From Streptomyces fumanus (lineage in GTDB: Bacteria > Actinomycetota > Actinomycetes > Streptomycetales > Streptomycetaceae), in assembly GCF_014655295.1 (NCBI RefSeq), contig NZ_BNBI01000013.1:170251-234250 (forward strand): a stretch of 64,000 nt of DNA, read 5' to 3'. Made by a program: the position numbers and the translations under genes. The notes under the pieces were generated by a model. The model made no database searches, had not been told where the DNA came from, and saw only the letters and a program-made list of their open reading frames with translations. This document shows, piece by piece, positions 1 through 7,782 of the stretch (the stretch's first letter is position 1; the number at the start of each line of letters is the position of its first letter).

Positions 1-638
1 TCCGCCTGCCGTCCGGTGCGGTACAGGGCGAGGGCGAGCAGCCGCCACGCCTCCTCGCGCCAGGGGTGCTCGGCGAGGTGCGCGTCCAGGTCGGGGACGG
101 CGTCGGCGGCGCGCCCGGCCGCCATCAGGTGCTCGGCCCGCCGTTCGACCGCGCGCAGGCGCAGTTCGGTGAGCCGGGAGCGTTCGCCGCGCGCCCACTC
201 CTCGCCGCCGAAGTCGGCGTAGGCCGGGCCCCGCCACTGACCCAGCGCCGCCGTGAGCCGGGCCGCCGCCCGGTCGGCGGGCAGGTCGCCGGCCTCGGCG
301 ACGGCCGTCTCGAACCGCCAGGCGTCCACCGCGCCGGGCGCGGCCCGCAGCGCGTACCCGGGGCCCTCGGTGACCAGCAGCCGGGCGGGGGCGCGGCGCG
401 GGCGCTCCGGTTCCAGGGCGCGGCGCAGGTCGGCGACGAAGGTGCGCAGGGTGCCGACGGCCCGGGCGGGCGGCACCTCCCACAGGTCGGCGACCAGCCG
501 GTCGACGGGGACGACCCGGCGCCGGGCGGCGATCAGCCGGGCCAGCAGCGCCCGGTGCCGGGGCCCCTTGAGGTCGACCGGGTCGCCGTCGCGTCCGGCC
601 GTGACGGGTCCGAGCACCCCGAAGGCGACCGCTGTCAT
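1..638 (-). CDS. BTAD-domain (SARP/AfsR-like) transcriptional regulator, 5' part
   Basis: The reverse-strand frame opens at an ATG (complement of 636-638) with MTAVAFGVLGPV and runs off the left edge, so about 212 N-terminal residues are visible. Residues 1-90 look like the winged-helix OmpR/PhoB-type DNA-binding domain of SARP regulators (RHRALLARLIAARRRVVPVDRL and the LRTFVADLRRAL helix). The rest (RFETAVAEAGDLPADRAAARL, WREEAWRLLALALYRTGRQA) is the start of the tetratricopeptide-like bacterial transcriptional activation domain. Whether an NB-ARC ATPase follows cannot be seen. It is divergent from the alpha/beta hydrolase at 780 with 141 bp between the starts, so it may control that gene; that is inference. 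Confidence 0.85.
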   Translation of the reverse strand, partial: MTAVAFGVLGPVTAGRDGDPVDLKGPRHRALLARLIAARRRVVPVDRLVADLWEVPPARAVGTLRTFVADLRRALEPERPRRAPARLLVTEGPGYALRAAPGAVDAWRFETAVAEAGDLPADRAAARLTAALGQWRGPAYADFGGEEWARGERSRLTELRLRAVERRAEHLMAAGRAADAVPDLDAHLAEHPWREEAWRLLALALYRTGRQA

Positions 639-726
639 GTGTTCCGTCCGCTTCCCGTCCCGTCGTACCGCGCGGGGACCACCGTAACCGTGCTGATCGG
701 TTGCTGATTCGCGGGCGGGAGGCTCG

Positions 727-748
727 GGACCGTTCGCGGAGACGGTCC
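727..748. promoter_or_regulatory. Inverted repeat in divergent promoter region
   Basis: GGACCGT (727-733) and ACGGTCC (742-748) are perfect 7-bp inverted arms separated by 8 bases, ending 31 bp before the hydrolase ATG. It lies between the BTAD regulator and the hydrolase, so it could be an operator for that regulator or a leader hairpin. No binding evidence is available from sequence alone. Confidence 0.3.
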
Positions 749-779
749 GCGACCCCCTCGACAAAGGAACGGATCAGTC

Positions 780-1658
780 ATGGCACCGACCATCCCCGGC
801 TTCGCCCACGACCGGATCGCCGTCGCCGACGGCGTGCGGCTGCACGTGGCCGTCGGCGGCTCCGGCAGCCCGCTGGTGCTGCTGCACGGCTTCCCGCAGA
901 CCCATCTGATGTGGCGGCACGTCGCCGCCGATCTGGCGGCCGAGCACACCGTCATCTGCCCCGATCTGCGGGGGTACGGCGACAGCGACAAGCCCGCCGA
1001 CCCGGACGGCACCGCCTACGCCAAGCGGACCATGGCCGCCGACGTGGTCGCCCTGGCGCGGGCGCTGGGGCACGAGCGGTTCGCGCTGGCCGGGCACGAC
1101 CGGGGCGCCCTGGTCGCCGTCCGGGCGGGCCTGGACCATCCGGACGCGGTGACGCACCTGGCCGCGCTGGACGTGCTGCCCACCCTGGACATGTGGGACG
1201 TGCTGCGCGGCGTCTCGGCGGCCGTCGGCTTCCACCTGTACCTGATGGCCCAGCCGGCCGGGCTGCCGGAGCAACTGATCGCGGGGGCGCCGGACGCGTT
1301 CTTCGGGCACTTCCTCGACGTCTGGACCAAGGACCCGCGGGCGCTGCCCGCCGAGGTCCGCGCCGCCTATCTGAAGGCGTCCCGGGAGGCGGTGCCGTCC
1401 ATCGTCGCCGACTACCGGGCCTCGGCCGGCGTCGACCTCGTCCACGACCGGGCCGACCGGGACCGCGGCGACCGGCTGCGGATGCCGGTGACCGTGCTCC
1501 AGCAGGACTGGGGCACGGCCCTCGGCTACGACGCCGCCGCCCTGTGGCGGGCCTGGGCCCCCGACCTGCTGCACCGCACGGTGGGCTGCGGCCACTTCAT
1601 GGCGGAGGAGGCCCCCGGCGAGGTCGCCGGGGCCCTGCGCGACCTGCTGGCCCGGTAG
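780..1658 (+). CDS. Alpha/beta hydrolase, haloacetate dehalogenase / epoxide hydrolase type
   Basis: This 292-residue protein has the alpha/beta-hydrolase fold. The oxyanion segment HGFPQ is at residues 36-40, DLRGYGDSDKP at 62-72, and the nucleophile elbow GHDRG at 105-109 has Asp107 as nucleophile. The probable catalytic His is H272 (GCGHF). An Asp nucleophile with this HGFPQT/GHDRG pairing is typical of haloacetate dehalogenases and soluble epoxide hydrolases, which form an alkyl-enzyme ester, rather than of serine esterases. The substrate cannot be told from sequence. The ATG is preceded by an AAAGGA ribosome-binding site. It is transcribed away from the BTAD regulator. Length is normal for the family. 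Confidence 0.85.
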   Translation: MAPTIPGFAHDRIAVADGVRLHVAVGGSGSPLVLLHGFPQTHLMWRHVAADLAAEHTVICPDLRGYGDSDKPADPDGTAYAKRTMAADVVALARALGHERFALAGHDRGALVAVRAGLDHPDAVTHLAALDVLPTLDMWDVLRGVSAAVGFHLYLMAQPAGLPEQLIAGAPDAFFGHFLDVWTKDPRALPAEVRAAYLKASREAVPSIVADYRASAGVDLVHDRADRDRGDRLRMPVTVLQQDWGTALGYDAAALWRAWAPDLLHRTVGCGHFMAEEAPGEVAGALRDLLAR

Positions 1659-1677
1659 GACGGGCCCGGCGGGCGGG

Positions 1678-2103
1678 TCAGCTCGACGACTGGTCGTTGT
1701 CCTTGTGCGCGCCCCAGCCGTGCCAGCGGTCGATCTCGACCCAGGCGCTGACCCGGGCGCGGGACCGCTGGGGGTAGGGGCCGCCGGTGTAGTGGGTGGA
1801 GAGGCGGTCGATGTCGGCCAGGTTCTCGTCGTCGCGGGTCTCGGTGACCCGGCCGATCAGGGTGACGTGGGTGTACCAGTCGTCGGCGTCAAGGACGGTG
1901 AGGGTGACCCGGGGGTCGCGGCGCAGGTGCTTGAGGCGGACCCGGCCCTCGTCGAGGTTGATCAGCACCCGGCCGTCGTCCTCCCACAGGTACCAGGTGG
2001 CCGTGGAGACGGGGGTGCCGTCGGAGCGGAGGGTCGCCATCACGCAGGGGTTGGGGCGGCGCAGCAGGTCGACGGCCTCGGGCGGCAGCGGCGGCTTGGA
2101 CAC
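1678..2103 (-). CDS. PPOX-class (pyridoxamine 5'-phosphate oxidase-like) F420/flavin-dependent oxidoreductase
   Basis: A 141-residue split-barrel protein. The first beta strands are ATLRSDGTPVSTATWYLWEDDGRVLINLDEGRVRLKHL-like (about residues 23-62), the usual cofactor-binding part of actinobacterial PPOX-class proteins, and RDPRVTLTVLD follows. Small single-domain members of this group in actinomycetes commonly use coenzyme F420 or FMN to reduce or oxidise small molecules; which cofactor applies here is not decidable by eye. It starts 84 bp from the stop codon of the dehydrogenase upstream on the same strand and is probably cotranscribed with it, or independently expressed from that gap. Confidence 0.8.
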   Translation of the reverse strand: MSKPPLPPEAVDLLRRPNPCVMATLRSDGTPVSTATWYLWEDDGRVLINLDEGRVRLKHLRRDPRVTLTVLDADDWYTHVTLIGRVTETRDDENLADIDRLSTHYTGGPYPQRSRARVSAWVEIDRWHGWGAHKDNDQSSS

Positions 2104-2134
2104 GTGAACTCCTTGATCGTTGCGTGGTCCGAGG

Positions 2135-3019
2135 CTACTTGGACTCGTCGAAGCTGGCGAAGTAGACGGCGGCCATGTCCTCGTCGCCGTGTCCCTGGGC
2201 GGCGGCGCGGGCGAGGCGTTCGGCGCCGGCGGCGGCCCCGTCCAGACGCAGGCCGGCCCGTTCGCCGGCCTCGACGATCAGCCGGGCGTCCTTGGCGGCG
2301 GTGGCCACCGCGAACTGCGGCGGGGTGAGCGCGCCGTCCCGGACCAGGGCGGCCTTGGCGCGCAGATAGCCCATGTCGAGCGGGCCGCCGGCGATGGCGT
2401 CGAAGAAGCGGTCCGGGTCGACGTCCAGGGCCTCGGCGAGGGCGAGGACCTCGCCGGTGGCGTTGGTGGCGGCGATGACCCAACTGTTGGCGACCAGCTT
2501 CAGCCGGGTGGCGCTGCCGGCGGCGCCGTCCTCGCCGGTCCACACGGTGCGCGAGCCGACCGCGTCGAACACCGGCGTCACCGTGGGGCGGGCGTCGGCG
2601 GGGCCGGCCGCGAGGACCAGCAACTGCCCGGCCTCGGCGGGCTGCCGGGTGCCGAGGACGGGGGCGTCGAAGAAGACCAGGCCGTGTTCCCGGGCGAACC
2701 CGGCCAGTTCGCCGAGGGCCCCGATGCCCGCGGTGGTCGACTGCACCCAGGCGGCGCCGGGGCGCAGACCGGGCGCGGCCTGCCGCATCACGTCCAGGGC
2801 GGCCGGACCGTCGTAGAGCATGGTCAGCACCACGTCGGCGGCGCGGACCGCGTCCGCGGGGGTGCCGGCGACGTGAATGCCGTCGGCGGCGAGCGGCTCG
2901 GCCTTGGCACGGCTGCGGTTCCAGGCGTGGACGGTGTGTCCGGCGCGGGCGAGGTTGCGGGCCATGGCGGCGCCCATGATGCCGGTGCCCAGGACGCTCA
3001 CGGTGAGCTGGTCGGTCAT
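2135..3019 (-). CDS. NAD(P)-dependent beta-hydroxyacid dehydrogenase (3-hydroxyisobutyrate dehydrogenase / imine reductase family)
   Basis: A 294-residue protein starting at MTDQLTVSVLG (ATG complement of 3017-3019). The Rossmann motif GTGIMGAAMARNL is at about residues 10-22, and the HAWNRSRAK segment after strand 2 (Asn-Arg) suggests NADP preference. The substrate loop contains STTAGIGALGELA, and the catalytic-lysine helix is RLKLVANSWV followed by the C-terminal helical dimerisation domain (LAEALDVDP). This is the architecture of 3-hydroxyisobutyrate, tartronate-semialdehyde and glyoxylate reductases and of imine reductases. The exact substrate is unknown. An in-frame upstream extension lacks the family's N-terminus, so the internal ATG was chosen. 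Confidence 0.85.
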   Translation of the reverse strand: MTDQLTVSVLGTGIMGAAMARNLARAGHTVHAWNRSRAKAEPLAADGIHVAGTPADAVRAADVVLTMLYDGPAALDVMRQAAPGLRPGAAWVQSTTAGIGALGELAGFAREHGLVFFDAPVLGTRQPAEAGQLLVLAAGPADARPTVTPVFDAVGSRTVWTGEDGAAGSATRLKLVANSWVIAATNATGEVLALAEALDVDPDRFFDAIAGGPLDMGYLRAKAALVRDGALTPPQFAVATAAKDARLIVEAGERAGLRLDGAAAGAERLARAAAQGHGDEDMAAVYFASFDESK

Positions 3020-3118
3020 GTGGTCGGCTTCCTGTTCTGGTGTCCGTGCGGTGACCGTGATCAGCTTGCCACTTCCGTCCCGGTGGCGGCTCTCCGGCCG
3101 CGCGCCGCCCCGCGGGCG

Positions 3119-3157
3119 CGCGGTCACGGCGCCACCCCCGTGGGTGCCGTGACCGCG
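3119..3157. repeat. Long GC-rich inverted repeat between divergent genes
   Basis: CGCGGTCACGGC (3119-3130) and GCCGTGACCGCG (3146-3157) are perfect 12-bp inverted arms; two more pairs form inside after one mismatch. It lies 100 bp upstream of the dehydrogenase start and 215 bp upstream of egtA. No U-tract follows, so it is not a canonical terminator; its role is unknown. The 351-bp gap 3020-3371 otherwise holds only the hairpin and short open frame listed next. Confidence 0.4.
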
Positions 3158-3256
3158 CCCCGCGTGGCCTCCCCCGTCGTGCCGGTGAACGCATCGTGAG
3201 CGATGCTGGGCGTGCGGTGCAACGGGGTTTCCGGGGCACGGGCGTTGCCGGAAAAC

Positions 3257-3343
3257 ATGGGTATGCACCCTTGTGCCGAGGGGCACGAGGGTCTTGGGTG
3301 GGACGAGTGCGCCGACCCGGCCGCCCGGCTCGCAGGTCGGTGA
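3257..3343 (+). other. Short open frame (28 codons) in the egtA leader
   Basis: ATG at 3257 opens a 28-residue frame (MGMHPCAEGHEGLGW...) ending at TGA 3341-3343, 28 bp before egtA. It has two Cys codons and two His codons. It lacks a convincing ribosome-binding site (only GGAAAA upstream), so it may be chance. It is recorded because it covers the hairpin at 3267-3292 and sits directly before a cysteine- and histidine-consuming pathway. Confidence 0.15.
3267..3292 (+). promoter_or_regulatory. Stem-loop in egtA 5' region
   Basis: ACCCTTGTGCC (3267-3277) pairs with GGCACGAGGGT (3282-3292) around a GAGG tetraloop. All 11 pairs can form in RNA, with one G-U. It ends 80 bases upstream of the egtA start codon, so it would be in the leader if transcription begins further upstream. 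No ligand-binding riboswitch class is recognised. Confidence 0.35.
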
Positions 3344-3357
3344 CATGGTGGAATCTC

Positions 3358-3363
3358 AGGAGG
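3358..3363 (+). promoter_or_regulatory. Ribosome-binding site deciding the egtA start
   Basis: AGGAGG at 3358-3363 stands 8 bases before ATG 3372. The in-frame ATG at 3345 and the codon at 3273 have no comparable site, which favours 3372 as the true start. Confidence 0.6.
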
Positions 3364-3371
3364 ATCCCGAC

Positions 3372-4676
3372 ATGTCAGATTCGGTAGGCGGCTGTACCGA
3401 TCAGCCGCGCTCCGCCGTCACCGAAGCGGAGGTCGAGGCTCTGGTCCGCGGCATCTGCTTCAAGACCGGCCCGCCCCGACGCCTCGGGGTGGAAGTGGAA
3501 TGGCTCGTCCACGAGCTGCGCGACCCGCGGCTCCCCGTCACACCCGAACGGCTCGACGCGGCCTACGCCGCACTGCGCACCGTGCCCCTGAGGTCGGCGC
3601 TCACCGTGGAGCCCGGCGGCCAGTTGGAACTGAGCTCGCCGCCCGCGGCCTCCCTGACGGACCTCGTCGATACCGTCTCCGCCGATCTGGCCGCCGTCCG
3701 CGCGGTCCTGCGCGAGCAGAGTCTCGTCCTGGCCGGCTTCGGCCACGATCCCTGGCGGATTCCCCGCCGTTACCTGCGCCTGCCCCGCTACGACGCCATG
3801 GAGGCGTGCCTGGACCGCACCGGTCCGGCGGGCCGCGCGATGATGTGCGCCTCGGCCTCCGTGCAGGTCTGCGTGGACGCGGGGTACGAGGAGCCCGGCC
3901 CGCTCGGCCATGTGCGGCGCTGGTGGCTCGCCCACTATCTGGGCGCGGTGCTGGTGGCCGCGTTCGCCCACTCGCCGCTGGACGGGCGGCGTCCCACCGG
4001 CTGGCGCTCCACCCGGCAACTGCTCTGGGAGCACATAGGCCCGGACCGGGCGGGCGGCCCCCCGCTGGACACCGAGCCACGCACCGCCTGGGCCCGGCAT
4101 GTGCTGGACGCCCCGGTGATGTGCGTACGCCGGGACAGCGGCCCCTGGGAGGTGCCCGAGGGGCTGACCTTCCGGGAATGGACCCGGTCGCGGTCGCCGC
4201 GGCCGCCGACCCGGGACGACCTCGACTACCACCTCACCACGCTGTTCCCGCCGGTCAGACCGCGCGGCCACCTGGAGCTGCGGATGATCGACGCGCAGCC
4301 CGGGGAGGACGGCTGGATCGTGCCGCTGGCCGTCACGGCGGCGCTGTTCGACGACCCGGAGGCCAGCGAGACCGCCTACCGGACCGTGAAGCCGCTGGCC
4401 GAGCGGACCGGCGGGCTGCCCGCCCCGCACAACCCGCTGTGGCGGGACGCGGCCCGGCACGGGCCGGCCGACCCGGAGCTGCGCGAGGCCGCCGCCGGGT
4501 GTTTCGCGGCGGCGCTCGAAGCGCTGCCCCGGCTCGGCGCGGACGCCCGGGTGACGGACGCCGTCGCCGCGTACCGGGACCGCTATGTCGCCCAGGGCCG
4601 CTGCCCCGCCGACGATCTGCTGGAGGAACCGGCCGGCGCGGGCCGCCGGCCGAACCGGAAGGACATCCGCCCATGA
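3372..4676 (+). CDS. egtA: EgtA, glutamate-cysteine ligase of ergothioneine biosynthesis
   Basis: This 434-residue protein belongs to the GCS2/EgtA carboxylate-amine ligase family, making gamma-glutamylcysteine, the sulfur donor for EgtB in ergothioneine synthesis. Visible signatures are RRLGVEVEWLVHEL (the family's GxExEW ATP/Mg segment), TVEPGGQLELSSPP (glutamate binding), DPWRIPRRYLRLPRYDAME and GRAMMCASASVQVCVD, followed by HLELRMIDAQPGEDGW. Length is normal. The stop overlaps the egtB start (ATGA at 4673-4676), beginning a chain of translationally coupled genes egtA-egtB-egtC-egtD. The call is firm because all four pathway partners follow in order. Confidence 0.95.
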   Translation: MSDSVGGCTDQPRSAVTEAEVEALVRGICFKTGPPRRLGVEVEWLVHELRDPRLPVTPERLDAAYAALRTVPLRSALTVEPGGQLELSSPPAASLTDLVDTVSADLAAVRAVLREQSLVLAGFGHDPWRIPRRYLRLPRYDAMEACLDRTGPAGRAMMCASASVQVCVDAGYEEPGPLGHVRRWWLAHYLGAVLVAAFAHSPLDGRRPTGWRSTRQLLWEHIGPDRAGGPPLDTEPRTAWARHVLDAPVMCVRRDSGPWEVPEGLTFREWTRSRSPRPPTRDDLDYHLTTLFPPVRPRGHLELRMIDAQPGEDGWIVPLAVTAALFDDPEASETAYRTVKPLAERTGGLPAPHNPLWRDAARHGPADPELREAAAGCFAAALEALPRLGADARVTDAVAAYRDRYVAQGRCPADDLLEEPAGAGRRPNRKDIRP

Positions 4677-5992
4677 CCGAGCCCGCGTACGACGCCGAGG
4701 CGCTGCGCGAGCGGGCGCTGGCCACGCTGGTCGCCGCCCGGGAGCGCACCGCGCTGCTGACCGACTGCGTGGACGGACCCGACCTGACCGCCCAGCACTC
4801 GCCGCTGATGTCACCGCTGGTGTGGGACCTCGCCCACATCGGCAACCAGGAGGAACAGTGGCTGCTGCGGGCCGTCGCCGGGCAGGAGGCGATACGGCCC
4901 GAGATAGACAGCCTCTACGACGCCTTCGAGCATCCCCGCGCCGAACGCCCCAAGCTGCCGCTGCTGCCGCCCGAGGAGGCCCGCCGGTACGCGGCGGACG
5001 TGCGCGGCCGGGCCCTGGACGTGCTGGAGCGCACCGCGTTCCACGGGTCGGACCTGACCGAGGCGGGCTTCGCCTTCGGGATGGTCGCGCAGCACGAACA
5101 ACAGCACGACGAAACGATGCTGATCACGCATCAGCTCCGCAAGGGGCCGCGGGCGCTGGTCGCCCCCGACCCGGAGCCGGTGCCGCCGTACGACGGGCCG
5201 GCCGAGGTGCTGGTGCCCGGCGGCCCGTTCACGATGGGCACCTCCACCGAGCCCTGGGCGCTGGACAACGAACGGCCCGCGCACCGCCGCGAGGTGGCCC
5301 CGTTCCTCATCGACACCACACCGGTGACCAACGGCGCCTACCAGGCGTTCATCGCGGACGGCGGCTACCAGGACCCGCGCTGGTGGACGCCCGAAGGATG
5401 GGCGCACATCCAGCGCAACGCGATCTCGGCGCCGCTGTTCTGGCGCCGGGACGGCGGGCAGTGGCTGCGCCGCCGGTTCGGGGTCACGGAGGCGGTGCCG
5501 CCGGAGGAGCCGGTGGTGCACGTGTGCTGGTACGAGGCCGACGCCTACGCCCGCTGGGCCGGGCGGCGGCTGCCCACCGAGGCGGAGTGGGAGAAGGCCG
5601 CCCGGTACGACCCGGCGACCGGCCGCTCCACCCGCTACCCGTGGGGCGACGCCGACCCGGGCCCCGAGCACGCCAACCTGGGCCAGCGGCACCTGCGCCC
5701 GGCGCCCGCCGGCAGTTACCCGGCGGGGCAGTCGCCGCTGGGGGTACGGCAGTTGATCGGGGACGTGTGGGAGTGGACGGCGAGCGACCTGGCGCCCTAC
5801 CCGGGGTTCCGGGCGTTCCCGTACCGGGAGTACTCGGAGGTGTTCTTCGGGCCCGAGTACAAGGTGCTGCGCGGCGGTTCGTTCGCCGTGGACGCGGTGG
5901 CCTGCCGGGGCACGTTCCGCAACTGGGACTATCCGGTCCGGCGGCAGATCTTCTCCGGCTTCCGCACCGCCCGGTCCGCGGAGGGTGTCTGA
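4673..5992 (+). CDS. egtB: EgtB, ergothioneine sulfoxide synthase (non-haem iron)
   Basis: 439 residues. The N-terminal DinB-like domain (about 10-150) carries the iron-binding HX3HXE motif in AQHEQQHDETML. The C-terminal formylglycine-generating-enzyme-type domain (about 175-435) shows PGGPFTMGT, RLPTEAEWEKAAR, GDVWEWTASD and VLRGGSFAVD. EgtB uses O2 to join gamma-glutamylcysteine to hercynine (N-alpha-trimethylhistidine), giving the sulfoxide. The start overlaps the egtA stop by 4 bp and the stop overlaps the egtC start (TGATG around 5990-5994). The iron ligands and both domains are intact. Confidence 0.95.
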   Translation: MTEPAYDAEALRERALATLVAARERTALLTDCVDGPDLTAQHSPLMSPLVWDLAHIGNQEEQWLLRAVAGQEAIRPEIDSLYDAFEHPRAERPKLPLLPPEEARRYAADVRGRALDVLERTAFHGSDLTEAGFAFGMVAQHEQQHDETMLITHQLRKGPRALVAPDPEPVPPYDGPAEVLVPGGPFTMGTSTEPWALDNERPAHRREVAPFLIDTTPVTNGAYQAFIADGGYQDPRWWTPEGWAHIQRNAISAPLFWRRDGGQWLRRRFGVTEAVPPEEPVVHVCWYEADAYARWAGRRLPTEAEWEKAARYDPATGRSTRYPWGDADPGPEHANLGQRHLRPAPAGSYPAGQSPLGVRQLIGDVWEWTASDLAPYPGFRAFPYREYSEVFFGPEYKVLRGGSFAVDAVACRGTFRNWDYPVRRQIFSGFRTARSAEGV

Positions 5993-6783
5993 TGTGCCGT
6001 CACCTGGCCTACGTGGGCCCCGAGGTGCGGCTCGGGGAGCTGCTGGTGGCGCCCGCGCACGGGCTGTACCGGCAGTCCTGGGCGCCGCGCCGGCAGCGGT
6101 ACGGGACGGTCAACGCCGACGGGTTCGGCGTCGGCTGGTACGCCGGCGGCGACCCGGTGCCGGCCCGGTACCGCCGGGCCGGGCCGGTCTGGGCCGACCT
6201 GTCCTTCGCCGACCTCGCCCGGGTGGTGCGCTCCGGCGCGCTGCTCGGTGCGGTGCGGGACGCGACCCTGGCGGGGGCGGACGCGGAGGCCGCGGCGGCG
6301 CCGTTCGCCGCGGGCACCTGGCTGTTCAGCCACAACGGGGCGGTGGCCGGGTGGCCCGGCTCGCTCGCCCCGCTGGTCGCGTCCCTGCCGCCGGCCGAGG
6401 TGCTCGCGCTGGAGGCCCGTACCGACTCGGCGTTCGTGTGGGCGCTGGTGCTGGCCCGGTTGCGGGCCGGGGACGACCCGGGCCGAGCGCTGGCCGGGAC
6501 GGTCGCCGAGGTCGCCGCGGCGGCCCCCGCCTCCCGGCTGAACCTGCTGCTGACCGACGGGACGGCGGTCACCGCCACCGCCTGGGGCGACACCCTGTGG
6601 TACCTGGCCCGGCCCGGCGGCGGCACCGTCGTGGCCTCCGAACCCTACGACGACGATCCCGCCTGGCAGGAGGTGCCCGACCGCACCCTGCTCACGGCGA
6701 GCCGCACCGAGGTGCTGCTGACGCCGCTGAAGGAACCGAGCGACACCCTGGCACCCGCGTCCGCTGAGGAGTCCCGCACGTGA
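5992..6783 (+). CDS. egtC: EgtC, gamma-glutamyl hercynylcysteine sulfoxide amidohydrolase
   Basis: 263 residues with a class II (Ntn) glutamine amidotransferase fold. It starts MCRHLAYVGP, so removal of Met leaves Cys2 as the N-terminal nucleophile. Further signatures are NADGFGVGWYAGG, LFSHNGAVAGW and ALEARTDSAFVWALVLARL. EgtC removes the glutamyl group after EgtB. It overlaps egtB by one base (ATG shares the A of TGA) and the egtD GTG overlaps its stop by 4 bases (6780-6783). The last step (EgtE-type C-S lyase) has no candidate next to the operon in this window. Confidence 0.94.
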   Translation: MCRHLAYVGPEVRLGELLVAPAHGLYRQSWAPRRQRYGTVNADGFGVGWYAGGDPVPARYRRAGPVWADLSFADLARVVRSGALLGAVRDATLAGADAEAAAAPFAAGTWLFSHNGAVAGWPGSLAPLVASLPPAEVLALEARTDSAFVWALVLARLRAGDDPGRALAGTVAEVAAAAPASRLNLLLTDGTAVTATAWGDTLWYLARPGGGTVVASEPYDDDPAWQEVPDRTLLTASRTEVLLTPLKEPSDTLAPASAEESRT

Positions 6784-7742
6784 GCCCGTTCCGCATCACC
6801 CGCATCCTGCCCGAGGACGCCACGGAGGCCGCGCTGCGCGCCGATGTCCGGGCCGGTCTGACGGGCACGCCGAAGACCCTGCCGCCGAAGTGGTTCTACG
6901 ACGCGCACGGCAGCGAGCTCTTCGAGCGGATCACCGAACTGCCCGAGTACTACCCGACCCGCGCCGAACGCGAGATCCTGCGGGCCCGGGCCGGCGAGAT
7001 CGCGGCGGCCACCGGCGCGGCCACCCTGGTCGAGCTGGGCTCCGGGTCGTCCGAGAAGACCCGCTATCTGCTGGACGCCCTGACCGGGCTGCGCGGCTAC
7101 GTCCCGGTCGACGTCAGCGAGAGCGCCCTCACCGGGGCCGGGCGGGCGCTCGCCGCCGAGCGGCCCGGGCTGGCCGTGCACGCGCTGATCGCCGACTTCA
7201 CCGCCGGGTTCACCCTGCCCGACACGCCGGGGCCCCGGCTGCTGGCGTTCCTCGGCGGCACCATCGGCAACCTGCTGCCCGCCGAGCGCGCCGCGTTCCT
7301 CACCGCCGTACGGGCCCTGCTCGCGCCCGGTGACACGCTGCTGCTCGGCACCGACCTGGTGAAGGACGAGGAGGTGCTGGTCCGGGCGTACGACGACGCG
7401 GCCGGGGTGACGGCGGCGTTCAACAAGAACGTGCTCACCGTCATCGACCGGGAGCTGGACGCCGACTTCGACCCGGACGCCTTCGAGCACGTGGCGGTGT
7501 GGGACCCCGGGCGGGAGTGGATCGAGATGCGGCTGCGCTCCCGTACCGCCCAGACGGTGAAGGTGCAGGCGCTGGACCTGGCCGTGGAGTTCGCGGCCGG
7601 GGAGGAGATGCGCACCGAGGTGTCGGCGAAGTTCCGCGAGGAGGGCGTACGGGCGGAGCTGACGGCGGCCGGGCTGGAACCGGTGCGCTGGTGGACGGAC
7701 GGCGCGGGCCGGTTCGCGCTCTCCCTGAGCACGGTGCGCTGA
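6780..7742 (+). CDS. egtD: EgtD, L-histidine N-alpha-methyltransferase
   Basis: 320 residues of the DUF2260/Methyltransf_33 family. The N-terminus has LPPKWFYDAHGSELFERITELPEYYPTRAE-like family residues, the SAM site is VELGSGSSEKTRYLLDAL (about residues 83-100), and FLGGTIGNLLPAER and GTDLVKDEEVL follow. It trimethylates histidine to hercynine, the first step of the pathway, although it is the last gene of the operon. The GTG start lies in the egtC stop (GTGA). The gene ends 40 bp from the converging solute-binding-protein gene. Confidence 0.95.
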   Translation: MSPFRITRILPEDATEAALRADVRAGLTGTPKTLPPKWFYDAHGSELFERITELPEYYPTRAEREILRARAGEIAAATGAATLVELGSGSSEKTRYLLDALTGLRGYVPVDVSESALTGAGRALAAERPGLAVHALIADFTAGFTLPDTPGPRLLAFLGGTIGNLLPAERAAFLTAVRALLAPGDTLLLGTDLVKDEEVLVRAYDDAAGVTAAFNKNVLTVIDRELDADFDPDAFEHVAVWDPGREWIEMRLRSRTAQTVKVQALDLAVEFAAGEEMRTEVSAKFREEGVRAELTAAGLEPVRWWTDGAGRFALSLSTVR

Positions 7743-7782
7743 GCGCGGCGCACCGGGCGCGGGCCCCGTCCGCCGGGCCGGG

